From the NCBI RefSeq assembly GCF_003182095.1, contig NZ_QGTJ01000014.1, forward strand, positions 1-64,000: a DNA stretch of 64,000 nt. The letters are read 5' to 3'. Positions 9,020 through 19,159 of the stretch are shown piece by piece (position 1 is the stretch's first letter; each line of letters starts with the position of its first letter). This DNA comes from Plasticicumulans acidivorans. GTDB taxonomy: Bacteria > Pseudomonadota > Gammaproteobacteria > Competibacterales > Competibacteraceae. The translations under genes were made by a program, and so were the position numbers. Under the pieces are notes generated by a model. It was not told the DNA's origin. It worked only from the letters and a program-made list of their open reading frames with translations, and made no database searches.

Positions 9020-9973
9020 TTACTCGACGAACAGCGAGCTCACCGATTCTTCGATGTGGATGCGGCGAATGGTTTCCGCCAGCAGCCCCGACACACTCAA
9101 CTGACGAATACGACCGCAAGCCACAGCCTCGGGGCGTAGCGGGATCGTGTCGGTGACAACCAATTCATCGAGTGATGAAACACTCAGATTGTCGATGGCC
9201 TTACCCGAAAGCACAGCGTGCGTGCAGTAAGCACGAACCGATGCCGCACCATTGTCCTTGAGCGCTTTGGCTGCGTGGCACAAAGTGCCAGCGGTATCGA
9301 CCATATCGTCAACCAGCACACAATCGCGCCCGCTGACATCACCGATGATGTGCATGACCTGCGACACATTGGCTTTCGGGCGACGCTTGTCGATGATCGC
9401 CAGCTCGGTATCGTTGAGGCGCTTGGCCAGTGCACGCGCACGCACGACGCCGCCAACGTCCGGGGAGACAACCATCAACTGCGGCAAATCCAGATTGAGG
9501 ATGTCCTGCAGAATGATGGGAGTCGCATAAATATTGTCGACCGGCAGATCGAAGAAGCCCTGGATCTGGTCAGCGTGCAGATCGACGGTAAGTACGCGGT
9601 CAATACCGACCGAGGTCATCATGTTGGCGACGACCTTCGCCGAAATGGGCACACGCGCGGAGCGCGGACGGCGATCCTGACGGGAATAGCCAAAATACGG
9701 AACGACGGCGGTGATGCGGATAGCCGATGACCGGCGCAGCGCATCGACCATCACCAACAGCTCCATCAGGTTGTCATTGGTCGGAGCACAGGTCGGCTGC
9801 ACGATGAACACATCGCGACCGCGGACATTCTCCATCAACTCGACCATGCATTCGCCGTCGCTGAAACTGCCCACGACCGCCTTACCCATCGGCAGACCGA
9901 GGTGATCAACGATCAGCTGAGCGAGCTGCGGATGAGCACGCCCGGAAAAGACCATCATTCTGGCGTCGGACAC
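9020..9973 (-). CDS. prs: Ribose-phosphate pyrophosphokinase
   Basis: Makes PRPP from ribose-5-phosphate and ATP for nucleotide, histidine and tryptophan synthesis. Recognisable regions are [26 protein letters not shown], the catalytic flexible loop [10 protein letters not shown], and the PRPP-binding [15 protein letters not shown]. Length 317 is typical for class I bacterial enzymes. It lies between tRNA-Gln and rplY. The 73-base gap to rplY has no clear terminator, so readthrough is possible. Confidence 0.96.
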   Translation of the reverse strand: MSDARMMVFSGRAHPQLAQLIVDHLGLPMGKAVVGSFSDGECMVELMENVRGRDVFIVQPTCAPTNDNLMELLVMVDALRRSSAIRITAVVPYFGYSRQDRRPRSARVPISAKVVANMMTSVGIDRVLTVDLHADQIQGFFDLPVDNIYATPIILQDILNLDLPQLMVVSPDVGGVVRARALAKRLNDTELAIIDKRRPKANVSQVMHIIGDVSGRDCVLVDDMVDTAGTLCHAAKALKDNGAASVRAYCTHAVLSGKAIDNLSVSSLDELVVTDTIPLRPEAVACGRIRQLSVSGLLAETIRRIHIEESVSSLFVE

Positions 9974-10004
9974 GATGGATCCCGTCGTCGAAACTGAAAA
10001 GAAC

Positions 10005-10079
10005 TGGCTGGGCCGCCTGGATTCGAACCAGGGAATGCCGGAATCAAAATCCGGTGCCTTACCGCTTGGCTACGGCCCA
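10005..10079 (-). tRNA. tRNA-Gln (TTG)
   Basis: The minus strand reads a 75-base cloverleaf beginning TGGGCCGTAGCCAAGCGG and ending GGCGGCCCAGCCA with CCA encoded. The anticodon loop ATTTTGATT carries TTG. The acceptor stem TGGGCCG/CGGCCCA pairs completely. It lies between ispE and prs, the same position as in pseudomonads. Confidence 0.96.
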
Positions 10080-10119
10080 ATTTGATGCAACCGATTATAA
10101 AAGGTGGCCGCCACGACAG

Positions 10120-10992
10120 TCAGCCTCGGATCAAGCGCTCCAGCAACGGCGAACGATTCAGTCCGCGCGCTACAAAGGCTCTCCAGCCTGCAGGCAGGCT
10201 TGCCAAGGCCACATTGGCCGCTGCCGAACTGGGAAAGCCGCCGAACACGCAAGCCCCAGTACCACTGAGATGCGGCTGCGTGAACTGCGCCAGCCATTCG
10301 GCCGCAACAGCCACCTCGGGAAAGCGCCGATACACGACAGCAGCACAGTCGTTACGACCTCCTCCCGCGAGAAAGTCGCGCATTCTGATCGGGGCGGAAT
10401 CCCTTGTCAATTCAGGGTCCTTGAACACGGCAACCGTTGGTACCGCACACGCGGGGGCAACAACGAGAAACCAAAGCTCATCAATATCGACCGGCGTCAG
10501 ACGCTCACCGACCCCCTCAGCCCAGGCCGCACGCCCACGCACGAACACCGGCACATCAGCCCCCAACCGCAGACCAAGCATGGCCAGCGCATCCTCATCG
10601 AGCCCGCAGTGCCACAAGTGATTGAGCGCCACCAGCGTCGTCGCCGCATCGGATGAGCCGCCGCCAATGCCGCCCCCCATCGGCAGATGCTTGTCGACCC
10701 GGATCGTTACACCGGGCGAACTGCACGGCACCTGCGCCTGCAGAAACCGCGCGGCACGTACCACCAGATCATCATCCACAGCCACACCTGGCAGTTCGCT
10801 GGCACGCACAACCCGACCGTCATCGCGCAGCTCGAAATGCAGCCAATCGCCATATTCGACGAACTGGAACAAAGTCTGCAGCAGATGGTAGCCATCCTCC
10901 CGGCGCCCGACGATGTGTAGGAAGCGGTTGAGCTTGGCCGGGGCCGGCCAGGCCTCGGCGGCAAACGGAGCCGAGAAACGCGAGGCGTTCAT
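10120..10992 (-). CDS. ispE: 4-diphosphocytidyl-2-C-methyl-D-erythritol kinase
   Basis: GHMP-family kinase of the MEP isoprenoid pathway; it phosphorylates CDP-methylerythritol. The N-terminal substrate motif is WPAPAKLNRFLHIVGRREDGYH. The ATP motif is MGGGIGGGSSDAATTLVALN (around residues 100-118). The C-terminal LSGTGACVFGGF completes the signature. Length 290 is typical. It overlaps the lolB stop by ATGA, so the two are translationally coupled. Gene order TPR-lolB-ispE-tRNA-Gln-prs is conserved in gammaproteobacteria. Confidence 0.95.
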   Translation of the reverse strand: MNASRFSAPFAAEAWPAPAKLNRFLHIVGRREDGYHLLQTLFQFVEYGDWLHFELRDDGRVVRASELPGVAVDDDLVVRAARFLQAQVPCSSPGVTIRVDKHLPMGGGIGGGSSDAATTLVALNHLWHCGLDEDALAMLGLRLGADVPVFVRGRAAWAEGVGERLTPVDIDELWFLVVAPACAVPTVAVFKDPELTRDSAPIRMRDFLAGGGRNDCAAVVYRRFPEVAVAAEWLAQFTQPHLSGTGACVFGGFPSSAAANVALASLPAGWRAFVARGLNRSPLLERLIRG

Positions 10993-11582
10993 GTATCCCA
11001 GCGCTCGATCGACAAACGCACCTGCACATCACCATGCTCGGCTCGCAGCTTGAGCGGCAACTCAGGCGCCTGCGCCTGCCAGGCGCCGTACTCAACGACC
11101 CAACCAGCCTGCTCGATACGCGTCAGGCGCCCCCGCACGTCCGCCTGCAGGCGAGCAGGCACGCCCGCCTGCGGACGTCCGAGCACCCAGTCGCGCAGCG
11201 CCGCGACGGGCACCGCGACGCCGGTCGCACGCTCAATGAGCTCATCCGCATCGGCTGCACTCAGTTGCTGGCCGTCGCCGGTGAACAACGTCACGCCATT
11301 CGCATCGCCTTCGACATGCACCCGTCCGGCACCGAACGGACCGAGCAGATCGATTGCATACTGCGTCCCATCCTGACGCCAAGCCAGCGAAGCCGACCAC
11401 GCCTCACGCCCGCGCACGACACCGATGCGCCCCTGCACCTGCCAGCGATCGATCTTTGCCAGCTGGGCGCTGCGCACCCGCCATGCCGGGTTGTCATTCG
11501 CATCTCCGACTGGCGGGGCTACTGCGCAAGCCGCCAGGAGGGCACTCGCCAGCACGAGTGCCGTCGCACGCTTAGCCGTCAT
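10989..11582 (-). CDS. lolB: Outer-membrane lipoprotein receptor LolB
   Basis: Accepts lipoproteins from the periplasmic chaperone LolA and inserts them in the outer membrane. From the ATG at 11582 it begins MTAKRATALVLASALLAACA, a lipoprotein signal with lipobox LLAAC. The mature part has the LolB-type WQVQGRIGVVRGREAWSASLAWRQ and DLLGPFGAGRVHVEGD pattern. The frame is open 72 codons further upstream inside the TPR gene, but only the 11582 start gives a signal peptide. Start and TPR-gene stop overlap in TAATG; its own stop overlaps ispE by ATGA. 197 residues, family-typical. Confidence 0.93.
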   Translation of the reverse strand: MTAKRATALVLASALLAACAVAPPVGDANDNPAWRVRSAQLAKIDRWQVQGRIGVVRGREAWSASLAWRQDGTQYAIDLLGPFGAGRVHVEGDANGVTLFTGDGQQLSAADADELIERATGVAVPVAALRDWVLGRPQAGVPARLQADVRGRLTRIEQAGWVVEYGAWQAQAPELPLKLRAEHGDVQVRLSIERWDT

Positions 11583-13255
11583 TACCACCCCAGCCGCCCC
11601 TTCAGCTGCAACAGATAGCGATCGTCCGGTGTTCGCGCACTGGCATCGGTCCACAGCTGTCGAGCCTCGTCGTGGCGATCGAGTGTCCACAGCACCTCGA
11701 TCAGATGCGCCGTAATCTCCGGCTCGTCGCTCAGACCGTGAGCACGCTGCAGATACGGTAGTCCTTCGCCTGCCCGGCCCAGCCGAAACAACACCCACCC
11801 CATGCTGTCGAGCACCGCGGCGTCACCCGGCAGCTTTTCGAGCGCCCGGCGGATCAGCGGCTCCGCTTCGCTCAATCGATCCGTACGGTCAGCGAGGGTG
11901 TAACCCAACGCATTCAGCGCCTGGGCATGTTCGGGGTCGATTGCGAGCACGCGGCGCAAGTCGGATTCCGTCACATCCAGCTTGTCGAGTCGCTCGGCCA
12001 CCAGGGCTCGCGCATAAAGCAGGTCTACGCTCTCGGGATTGGCCGCCAAACCGGAGGTAAGAACCGCGTAGGCGGGTTCATACAAATCCTTGTGGCGCAG
12101 CACCTCGGCCTCGCCGAGATAGAGCGTGACCGCATCGTCCGGATGCGCGATACGCTGCTGGGCAAACCAGGCATGCATACCTTCCCGGTCACCTGACGCA
12201 AGCCGCAGCGCTCCCAGGCGAACCAGCGCCGGCAGCAGTCGATCCCCTTCAGTGATTTTGCGATACCAGGACTCTGCGACAGCCCAGTTGCCACGCGCCT
12301 CTTCGACACGACCGAGCTCGAACCAGGCATCCGGCAGGGATTCACCGCTCTGCAGAACCTCCTGCAGGTAACCAAGTGCGCGATCGTACTGTTTGGCTTC
12401 ACTGGCCAGGGCGGCCAATGCCAGGCGCGCGCTCATGTCCTTCGGGTTGTCATGAGCGATGCGATCGAACTGCTTATCCGCTTCATCCAGCCGATTGGCG
12501 GCAATCAGCGCCCGCGCATAAACGTTGCGCAACTGAGCGTCACCCGGCAACCGTTCGAGCGCTGCCTGCAAGCCACTGACTGCAGCTTCCAGCTCGCCAC
12601 GCTCCAGCTGAATCCGCGCACGCAGCAGATAAGCAGGCGCCCAATCCGCAGCGAGCTCGATGACATGCTGCAGCGCATCCGCAGCGGCCTGGGGTTCGCC
12701 CGCCGCCAGGGCGCCTGCCGCGTCGTAATACCAGGCAAAGCGCGAATCCTGATGACGGTCGCGCAGACCGCGGAGCACCTGCCAGGCGACACCGCGGTCC
12801 TGCAACTGCGACAACATGCCGGCGATGGCAGCGAAACCATCTTGGCGATCCTGTGCCGCCAGCTGCCCCCGGATCAGATCGAGCGTGGGAATCGCCTGCT
12901 CGATGCGCCCGCCCCCGATCTGTGCGAGCGCCAACGCCTGACGCGCCTGCAGCGCGGCTGGCGCAAGCTCCAGCCAGCGCGAGGCAGCCTGCTCGGCCTC
13001 AGCAAAATGGTGCTCGTGCATGGCAAAGGCAAAAGCGCGCGCCGCTACCCGGGGATCATCCGTACGGGTCGCTGCCACCATGTACTGCTGTAACGCCACA
13101 CCGAAGTTGCCACGCCGGGCGGCAATCTCTCCCAGCATGATGCGGTAGTAGAGATCAGCGGTAACGGCCGGATCGGTGGGGGCATCAGAGACGTCCGCCG
13201 AGTGCACCGGCATGGCAACGAGGGCTAGCGCGAGAAAAACGACGGGAACCTTCAT
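11582..13255 (-). CDS. Periplasmic tetratricopeptide-repeat protein
   Basis: A 557-residue TPR protein homologous in position to the Pseudomonas protein upstream of lolB. The chosen ATG at 13255 gives a signal peptide (MKVPVVFLALALVAMPVHSAD), with GGAG about ten bases upstream. The longer open frame adds 36 non-signal residues. The body is a series of helical repeats with alanine-rich TPR spacing (for example RNVYARALIAANRLDEADKQ, ALGYTLADRTDRLSEAEPLI). TPR arrays mediate protein-protein contacts. Coupling to lolB suggests an envelope role, but no partner is known to me. It diverges from hemA across 114 bases. Confidence 0.85.
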   Translation of the reverse strand: MKVPVVFLALALVAMPVHSADVSDAPTDPAVTADLYYRIMLGEIAARRGNFGVALQQYMVAATRTDDPRVAARAFAFAMHEHHFAEAEQAASRWLELAPAALQARQALALAQIGGGRIEQAIPTLDLIRGQLAAQDRQDGFAAIAGMLSQLQDRGVAWQVLRGLRDRHQDSRFAWYYDAAGALAAGEPQAAADALQHVIELAADWAPAYLLRARIQLERGELEAAVSGLQAALERLPGDAQLRNVYARALIAANRLDEADKQFDRIAHDNPKDMSARLALAALASEAKQYDRALGYLQEVLQSGESLPDAWFELGRVEEARGNWAVAESWYRKITEGDRLLPALVRLGALRLASGDREGMHAWFAQQRIAHPDDAVTLYLGEAEVLRHKDLYEPAYAVLTSGLAANPESVDLLYARALVAERLDKLDVTESDLRRVLAIDPEHAQALNALGYTLADRTDRLSEAEPLIRRALEKLPGDAAVLDSMGWVLFRLGRAGEGLPYLQRAHGLSDEPEITAHLIEVLWTLDRHDEARQLWTDASARTPDDRYLLQLKGRLGW

Positions 13256-13369
13256 GGAAGGTGGTCTCCAGAGGTTCGAGGGAAAACACTGGCGCGCGGA
13301 ACGCGACTTGCAAGCTTGGCGAAGCATCCCGCAGAATCCCGCGGTTTTCGATTTGTGGTTCATTCAATC

Positions 13370-14644
13370 ATGCCGCTGCTGGCCATAGGCATCAATCACA
13401 AGACGGCTCCGGTCAGCGTGCGCGAGCGTCTGGCTTTTGCGCCGGAGCGCCTGCAGCAAGCTCTGCGCGAGCTGGTGACGGCCGGTATTGCGCGTGCCGC
13501 CGCCATCCTCTCGACCTGTAACCGCACCGAAGTTTACTGTGGCGTGGACCAATCCGACGCCGCCCGCATCTGCGACTGGCTGTCGCACTATCACGCCATT
13601 CCGAGCACCGAACTCTCGCCATTCCTGTACGTCCACCCCGACCACGAAGCCGTGCGCCACATGCTGCGTGTCGCCTCCGGCCTTGATTCGCTGGTCCTGG
13701 GCGAACCGCAGATCCTGGGACAGGTCAAGGACGCCTACCAGGTCGCCGCCAGTGCCGGGACTCTGGACAGCGAACTCGAACGTCTGTTCCAACACACCTT
13801 CGCCGTCGCCAAACAGGTGCGCACCGACACCAGCATCGGTGCCAGCCCGGTATCCGTCGCCTTCGCCGCCGTCGTGCTGGCCCGGCAGATATTCGGCGAG
13901 CTTTCCGGCCAGACCGCGCTGTTGCTCGGCGCCGGGGAAACCATCGAACTGGTCGCCCGCCACCTGCGCGAACAGAAGGTCAAACGCCTGATCATTGCCA
14001 ACCGCACGCTTGAGCGCGCCCACGCCCTGGCCGCTGAAATGGGCGGCTACGCAATCGGGCTCGATGAAGTCGATGCCCACGTGGCGGAAGCCGATGTCAT
14101 CATCGCCTCGACGGCCAGCCCGACGCCACTGCTGCAGCGTCCTGTCGTCGAGCAGGCACTGAAGCGCCGCAAGCACCGCCCCATGCTGATGGTCGACATC
14201 GCCGTACCGCGCGACATCGATCCGGCGATCAGCGAGCTGGAAGACGTTTATCTCTACACGGTCGATGATCTGCAGGAAATCATTCAGGAAAACCTGCGCT
14301 CCCGACAGGCCGCCGCGGCGGAGGCCGAGGAGATCATCGACGCCGAGGTAGCTCACTTCTTCGCCTGGCAACGCGCGCAGCAGGGCAGCCACCTGATCCG
14401 GGAACTGCGCACCCAGGCAGCCAGCGCGCGAGACGACTGCATCAGCCGCGCACGTCAACAACTGGCGCAGGGGCGTGATCCGGAGCAGGTCATCAACCAG
14501 CTGGCCAATACCCTGACCAACAAACTGATCCACGCGCCCAGCGCCGCACTGCGCGAAGCCTGCGCGCGTGGCGACATCGACAGCGTCGAGCTGTTGCGCG
14601 ACATCTATTCCCTGCCTCCCCTGCCGCCGACCGAATCCGCATGA
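13370..14644 (+). CDS. hemA: Glutamyl-tRNA reductase
   Basis: First committed step of C5-pathway haem synthesis, reducing glutamyl-tRNA to glutamate-1-semialdehyde with NADPH. The catalytic cysteine is C50 in STCNRTEVY. The dimerisation and NADPH domains follow ([30 protein letters not shown]). The start at 13370 gives the family N-terminus [21 protein letters not shown]; an upstream in-frame start is not supported. The 424-residue length is typical. The stop overlaps the prfA start in ATGA. hemA-prfA-prmC is a standard operon in gammaproteobacteria. Confidence 0.97.
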   Translation: MPLLAIGINHKTAPVSVRERLAFAPERLQQALRELVTAGIARAAAILSTCNRTEVYCGVDQSDAARICDWLSHYHAIPSTELSPFLYVHPDHEAVRHMLRVASGLDSLVLGEPQILGQVKDAYQVAASAGTLDSELERLFQHTFAVAKQVRTDTSIGASPVSVAFAAVVLARQIFGELSGQTALLLGAGETIELVARHLREQKVKRLIIANRTLERAHALAAEMGGYAIGLDEVDAHVAEADVIIASTASPTPLLQRPVVEQALKRRKHRPMLMVDIAVPRDIDPAISELEDVYLYTVDDLQEIIQENLRSRQAAAAEAEEIIDAEVAHFFAWQRAQQGSHLIRELRTQAASARDDCISRARQQLAQGRDPEQVINQLANTLTNKLIHAPSAALREACARGDIDSVELLRDIYSLPPLPPTESA

Positions 14645-15720
14645 AGCCCAGCATTCGCGCCAAACTTGAAAGCCTCGCCGAGCGCCACGAGGAAGTTTCC
14701 GCGCTGCTGTCGGCGCCGGAAGTGCTCGCGGATGCGGATCGCTTTCGTCAGCTGTCACAGGAATACGCCCAGCTCGAACCGGTCGCCATGGCCTGGCGCG
14801 ACTGGCAGACGCTGCAGGAGGCGCTTGCCGAAGCGCAGGAAATGGCGCGTGACGCCGACCCGGAACTGCGCGAGCTGGCAGCCGCGGAAATCGCCCAGCT
14901 CGACGCGCAACTCGCCGACGGGGAGCGGGCACTGCAGCTGCTGCTGCTGCCGAATGATCCGCGCGACGCCGCCAACATCTTCCTCGAAGTGCGTGCCGGC
15001 ACCGGCGGCGACGAGGCGGCCATCTTCGCCGGTGACCTGTTCCGCATGTACGCCCGCTACGCGGAAACCCGCGGCTGGCAGGTCGAACTGCTCACCGAAT
15101 CGCCTGGCGAGCATGGCGGCTACAAGGAAATCGTCGCCCGCGTCAGCGGCCGTGGCGTCTATTCACGGCTGAAGTTCGAATCCGGTACCCATCGCGTGCA
15201 GCGCGTGCCGGAAACCGAGTCGCAGGGACGGATTCACACCTCGGCGGCCACCGTCGCGATCCTGCCGGAGCTCGATGAAGTCAATGTGCAGATCGACCCG
15301 AAAGATCTGCGCATCGATACCTTCCGCGCCTCCGGCGCCGGCGGGCAGCACATCAACAAGACCGATTCGGCGATCCGCATCACCCACCTGCCGAGCGGCC
15401 TGGTGGTCGAATGCCAGGACGAGCGCTCGCAGCACAAGAACCGCGCCCGGGCCCTGAGCCTGCTCGCTGCACGCCTGCAGGATGCCGCGGAGGCCCAGCA
15501 AACCGCCGCGCAGGCGCAGAGCCGGCGTCTGCAGGTTGGCTCCGGCGATCGCTCCGAACGCATCCGCACATACAACTTTCCGCAGGGCCGCGTGACCGAC
15601 CACCGCATCAACCTCACGCTCTACAAACTCGGCGAGGTCATGAACGGTGCACTCGATGAGGTCCTCGAACCGCTCATCCAGGAAGAGCAGGCCGATCGCC
15701 TGGCCGCCCTCGCCGAATGA
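14641..15720 (+). CDS. prfA: Peptide chain release factor 1
   Basis: Terminates translation at UAA and UAG. GGQ at residues 234-236 ([19 protein letters not shown]) is the peptidyl-hydrolysis motif, whose glutamine is methylated by the product of the next gene, prmC. The stop-codon recognition tripeptide PxT is P-E-T at 190-192, where E. coli has PAT. Length 359 is normal. No frameshift site is present, which supports RF1 over RF2. It overlaps hemA and prmC by ATGA at both ends. Confidence 0.97.
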   Translation: MKPSIRAKLESLAERHEEVSALLSAPEVLADADRFRQLSQEYAQLEPVAMAWRDWQTLQEALAEAQEMARDADPELRELAAAEIAQLDAQLADGERALQLLLLPNDPRDAANIFLEVRAGTGGDEAAIFAGDLFRMYARYAETRGWQVELLTESPGEHGGYKEIVARVSGRGVYSRLKFESGTHRVQRVPETESQGRIHTSAATVAILPELDEVNVQIDPKDLRIDTFRASGAGGQHINKTDSAIRITHLPSGLVVECQDERSQHKNRARALSLLAARLQDAAEAQQTAAQAQSRRLQVGSGDRSERIRTYNFPQGRVTDHRINLTLYKLGEVMNGALDEVLEPLIQEEQADRLAALAE

Positions 15721-16565
15721 ATCCGACGCTGACCGAGCTGCTGACAGCAGCGACCGCTGCCTTGCAGGCGGCCGGCAGCGATTCAGCGCGCGGCGACGCC
15801 GAAGTGCTGCTGGCCCACGCACTCGGACAGTCACGCACTTTCCTGCGCACCTGGCCTGAACATGCCCCTGCGCCAGCGGCACTGGCTGCTTTCCATGAAC
15901 TGCTGCAGCGCCGTCTGACCGGCGAGCCTGTCGCCTATCTCACCGGCCACCGCGAATTCTGGTCGCTCGATCTCGCCGTGAGTCCGGCCACACTGATTCC
16001 ACGCCCGGAAACCGAGCTTCTGGTCGAACTGGCACTGGAACGTCTTGCCAACACCCGCGGCGTGCAGGCGGCGGATCTGGGTACCGGCAGCGGCGCCATC
16101 GCGCTGGCCCTGGCCAGCGAACGACCACTGGCGCGCATCGTCGCCACCGACCGCAGCGCAGCCGCGCTCGATATCGCCCGTACCAATGCCGCGCACCTGC
16201 GACTCGGCAACGTAGAGTTTCGCCTCGGTGACTGGTGTGCAGCGCTTGGCGATAAACACTTCGACCTGATTGCCGCCAATCCGCCGTACATCGCCAGCAA
16301 CGACCCGCACCTCGGATGCGGCGATCTGCGCTTCGAACCACACGCCGCTCTGGTCGCCGCAGAACAAGGCCTGGCCGACATCCAGTGCATCGCCGACAAC
16401 GCACTGCAACACCTCAAGCCCGGTGGCTGGCTGCTGCTCGAACACGGTTGGGATCAGGGCGAATGCGTTCCGGCGCTACTGCGGGTCGCTGGATATACCG
16501 AGGTACACTGCGTCAGGGACATCGCCGAGCAACCACGCGTCAGTCTCGGGCGCAAAACGCCATGA
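15717..16565 (+). CDS. prmC: Release factor glutamine methyltransferase
   Basis: SAM-dependent enzyme that N5-methylates the GGQ glutamine of RF1 and RF2. The SAM-binding [15 protein letters not shown] motif and the catalytic NPPY at 188-191 ([15 protein letters not shown]) are intact. The N-terminal helical domain (residues 1-80) recognises the release factor. The 282-residue length is typical. Overlaps with prfA and the next gene (ATGA in both cases) indicate one transcript. Confidence 0.96.
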   Translation: MNPTLTELLTAATAALQAAGSDSARGDAEVLLAHALGQSRTFLRTWPEHAPAPAALAAFHELLQRRLTGEPVAYLTGHREFWSLDLAVSPATLIPRPETELLVELALERLANTRGVQAADLGTGSGAIALALASERPLARIVATDRSAAALDIARTNAAHLRLGNVEFRLGDWCAALGDKHFDLIAANPPYIASNDPHLGCGDLRFEPHAALVAAEQGLADIQCIADNALQHLKPGGWLLLEHGWDQGECVPALLRVAGYTEVHCVRDIAEQPRVSLGRKTP

Positions 16566-17320
16566 ACGATCTCACCGACGGCGAACTGCTGCGCTACGCC
16601 CGCCAGATCATGCTGCCGAGCATCGATTACGCCGGCCAACAGCGCCTGCGCGCGGCCCATGCACTGGTGATCGGCCTTGGCGGGCTCGGCTCGCCGGTTG
16701 CGCTCTATCTCGCGGCGGCCGGCGTCGGCCGACTGACACTGATCGACGATGACCGTGTCGATCTGAGCAATCTGCAGCGCCAGATCGCCCACGCCACACC
16801 GGACATCGGCTCGGCCAAAGCCCTCTCGGCGGCTCACCGTTGCACAAGTATCAATCCGCACACGACGGTCGAAACGCTCACGCACCGGCTGAGTCCGCAG
16901 GAGCTGCGCAGCCGTATCGCGAGCGTCGATGCAGTCCTCGACTGTTGCGACAACTTTGCCACCCGTTTTGCGATCAATGAGGCGTGCCTCGCTGCGCGCC
17001 GCCCGCTGATCAGCGGAGCGGCCATCCGCTGGGAGGGCCAGGTCGCCGTGTTCGATGCGCGCGTAGCCGGCAGCGCCTGCTACCGCTGCCTGTACCCGGA
17101 CATCGACGACGTGGCCGAAACCTGCACGCAGTCCGGCGTCATCGCACCGCTCACCGGGGTCATCGGCAGCCTGCAGGCTACGGAAACGCTAAAGCTGCTC
17201 GCCGCCACCGGCACGACACTGGCGGGCCGCCTGCTGCGCTATGACGCGCTGCGCGGGCAACTGCGCGTCAGCCAGCTGCCCCGCGACCCTGATTGCCCGA
17301 GCTGCAACGCCCTCACCTGA
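16562..17320 (+). CDS. moeB: MoeB/ThiF-family adenylyltransferase
   Basis: E1-like enzyme that adenylates the C-terminal glycine of a small sulfur-carrier protein such as MoaD or ThiS. From the ATG at 16562 (overlapping prmC by ATGA) it begins [20 protein letters not shown]. The nucleotide-binding loop is [19 protein letters not shown], followed by [13 protein letters not shown]. Zinc-binding cysteine pairs are CYRCLYP and CPSCNAL near the C-terminus. 252 residues, no rhodanese domain. MoeB versus ThiF cannot be settled without the partner carrier. The position after prmC matches moeB of Pseudomonas. Its 3' end overlaps the convergent next gene by 8 bases. Confidence 0.88.
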   Translation: MNDLTDGELLRYARQIMLPSIDYAGQQRLRAAHALVIGLGGLGSPVALYLAAAGVGRLTLIDDDRVDLSNLQRQIAHATPDIGSAKALSAAHRCTSINPHTTVETLTHRLSPQELRSRIASVDAVLDCCDNFATRFAINEACLAARRPLISGAAIRWEGQVAVFDARVAGSACYRCLYPDIDDVAETCTQSGVIAPLTGVIGSLQATETLKLLAATGTTLAGRLLRYDALRGQLRVSQLPRDPDCPSCNALT

Positions 17321-17948
17321 TGGCACTCAGCGGCTCGGCCGCACGCTCATCCAGCAACTCCCGCACCTCCCGCAAACCTGCGCGGCGCATCGGCTTGCCG
17401 TCGACCGGGCTGCGCGGCGCTTCACGCTCGGCCGTCGGCGGAAACACCGTGACATCGACGTTGACGTCCCCGGCGCCGAAGGCAAAGGTCGGAAAACTGA
17501 CCGGTTCGCCGGCGCCGCTGCGCAAACGCCGCGCACCTGTCTCGAACGGCACGTGCCGCTCCATCAGAAACATCTGCACGTCCTCCACGGTATCGGCGAA
17601 AACGTGCAGCTGAATATCGGCATCGGGCCCAGCGGTACCGTTGAGCACCGATCCCACCAGGCGCGGGCGAAACCGCTCGAAAAAGCGCATCGCCTCAAAA
17701 GCGGCTGCGCGCAGATGCTGGACATGATCGTTGTGCGTCTCTGCCAGGAACAGGCGTTGATACTCACTGAGTGCCGCCTCGATCTCCTGATTCGACGGCA
17801 TCAAGGCGCGCGCAGTGACCCCCAGCCGCTGTGCGGCCTTGCGCTTTGCCACGAGAAAGTCGCGCACGCCTTCCTCCGCCATGATGCGCGCACTGGCCTG
17901 CGCCAGCAGACTGCGGAGCCTCGCTTCCTCCCGCAACCGTCCAGCCAT
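17313..17948 (-). CDS. Nucleotidyltransferase-fold protein of unknown function
   Basis: I do not recognise a named protein. The 211-residue product has a helical N-terminal half (residues 1-90, charged) and then a segment resembling a nucleotidyltransferase core: GS at 99-100, followed by D109-x-D111 in GPDADIQLHVF, and a later strand DVNVDVTVFPP that could supply the third acidic residue. It looks like a conserved, uncharacterised family. The start at 17948 is preferred because GGGGGAGG lies 5 bases upstream; a start at 17987 would add 13 residues. It is convergent with moeB and divergent from pilM, in the place where ponA sits in pseudomonads. Confidence 0.6.
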   Translation of the reverse strand: MAGRLREEARLRSLLAQASARIMAEEGVRDFLVAKRKAAQRLGVTARALMPSNQEIEAALSEYQRLFLAETHNDHVQHLRAAAFEAMRFFERFRPRLVGSVLNGTAGPDADIQLHVFADTVEDVQMFLMERHVPFETGARRLRSGAGEPVSFPTFAFGAGDVNVDVTVFPPTAEREAPRSPVDGKPMRRAGLREVRELLDERAAEPLSAIR

Positions 17949-18100
17949 GTTCGCCTCCCCCTCTGATTGCTCGGACGCAGGCGTCATCTCGCCCCGCTCG
18001 ACAACGCGCTATGCTCGCTCAGGTCTGTTGCGTCCACTGGCACGCAAAAATCGATGTACGTTATTCTCCCGGCGGCGTGCCGGTCGGAAGGGACTAGAAC

Positions 18101-19159
18101 TTGGCCTTATTCAATAAGAAATCACGCTATCTGGGAATCGACATCAGTGCCACGGCAGTAAAAGTGGTCGAACTGAGCCGTTCTGGCGAACGCTTCCAAG
18201 TGGAAGGTTGCGCTGTCGAGCCTCTTCCCGATGGCGCCATGAACAACCGCAACCCCAGCGATATCAACGCTGTCGGTACAGCTATCCGTAAAGCGGTCAA
18301 GGACATGAAGTCCCCCTTGCGCGAAGCCGTCGTTGCGGTCCCCAGCACCAGCGTCATTACACGCACGGTGACCTTACCGATCGATCTGGATGAAGCAAGC
18401 ATCCAGAGCACGCTGGAAATCGAAGCGTCGCAATACATTCCGTTTGCGATCGAAGAGGTTTATTTCGATTTCGACGTCGTCGGGCCCGCTCCCAACGATG
18501 CGGCCATGCAGGAGGTCCAGCTCGTTGCATCCCGCCGGGAGAACGTCGACCTGCGCGTGGATGCCCTGCGTGAAGCGGGCATTAAAGCCAGCGTCGTCGA
18601 CGTCGAAACCTATGCGCTCGAAAACACGTTTCAGCTTCTGTCCGCCACGCTGCCCCAATATGGCAGCGAAGCCCGTTTTGCCATCGTCGACATCGGTGCC
18701 TGGCACACCACTTTGTACGTAGTGCGGGAAGGCCGCACGATCTATTCACGCGAACATACGTTCGGTGGCGACATGCTGACGACAGCAATTGCCGATGGGC
18801 TCGGCATCAGCCGCGCCGACGCCGAACTCGCCAAACGCAGCGGTTCTCAGGATGAGGAGTTCGCTTCCAGCATGCTGGCGCACTACCGCAATACCGTGGC
18901 TGAGCAGATTGGCCAGACCCTCCAGTTCTTCTTTTCCTCAAGCCACTACAGCTCGGTCGAGCACGTCATTCTCACCGGCGGCGGCTCGCTGGTGCAGGGA
19001 TTGACCCGGGCTGTGGGTGCGACACTCCAGGTACCGACCGTGCTCGGCAATCCCTTCGAGTCGATGTCGATCGCCTCGAAGGTCCGCCAGCGCGAACTGC
19101 AGGCCCAAGCACCTCTTTTTGCAACCGCCTGCGGGCTTGCACTGCGGAGCTTCGACTGA
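18101..19159 (+). CDS. pilM: Type IV pilus inner-membrane platform protein PilM
   Basis: Actin-like cytoplasmic protein that recruits PilN and links the secretin complex to the pilus motor. It has the actin-fold signatures LGIDISATAVKVVEL (phosphate 1), IVDIGAWHTTLYVV (phosphate 2) and VILTGGGSLVQGL (adenosine). The start codon is TTG at 18101, with GGAAGGGA upstream; the N-terminus ALFNKKSRYLGIDIS matches PilM. 352 residues. First gene of pilMNOPQ; its stop overlaps pilN (TGATG). About 150 bases upstream separate it from the divergent gene and should hold the operon promoter. Confidence 0.95.
   Translation: MALFNKKSRYLGIDISATAVKVVELSRSGERFQVEGCAVEPLPDGAMNNRNPSDINAVGTAIRKAVKDMKSPLREAVVAVPSTSVITRTVTLPIDLDEASIQSTLEIEASQYIPFAIEEVYFDFDVVGPAPNDAAMQEVQLVASRRENVDLRVDALREAGIKASVVDVETYALENTFQLLSATLPQYGSEARFAIVDIGAWHTTLYVVREGRTIYSREHTFGGDMLTTAIADGLGISRADAELAKRSGSQDEEFASSMLAHYRNTVAEQIGQTLQFFFSSSHYSSVEHVILTGGGSLVQGLTRAVGATLQVPTVLGNPFESMSIASKVRQRELQAQAPLFATACGLALRSFD

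Noticed and set aside
18001-18100. A sigma-54 promoter upstream of pilM
   Set aside because: TGGCACG is present, but the required TTGC element at the right spacing is not.
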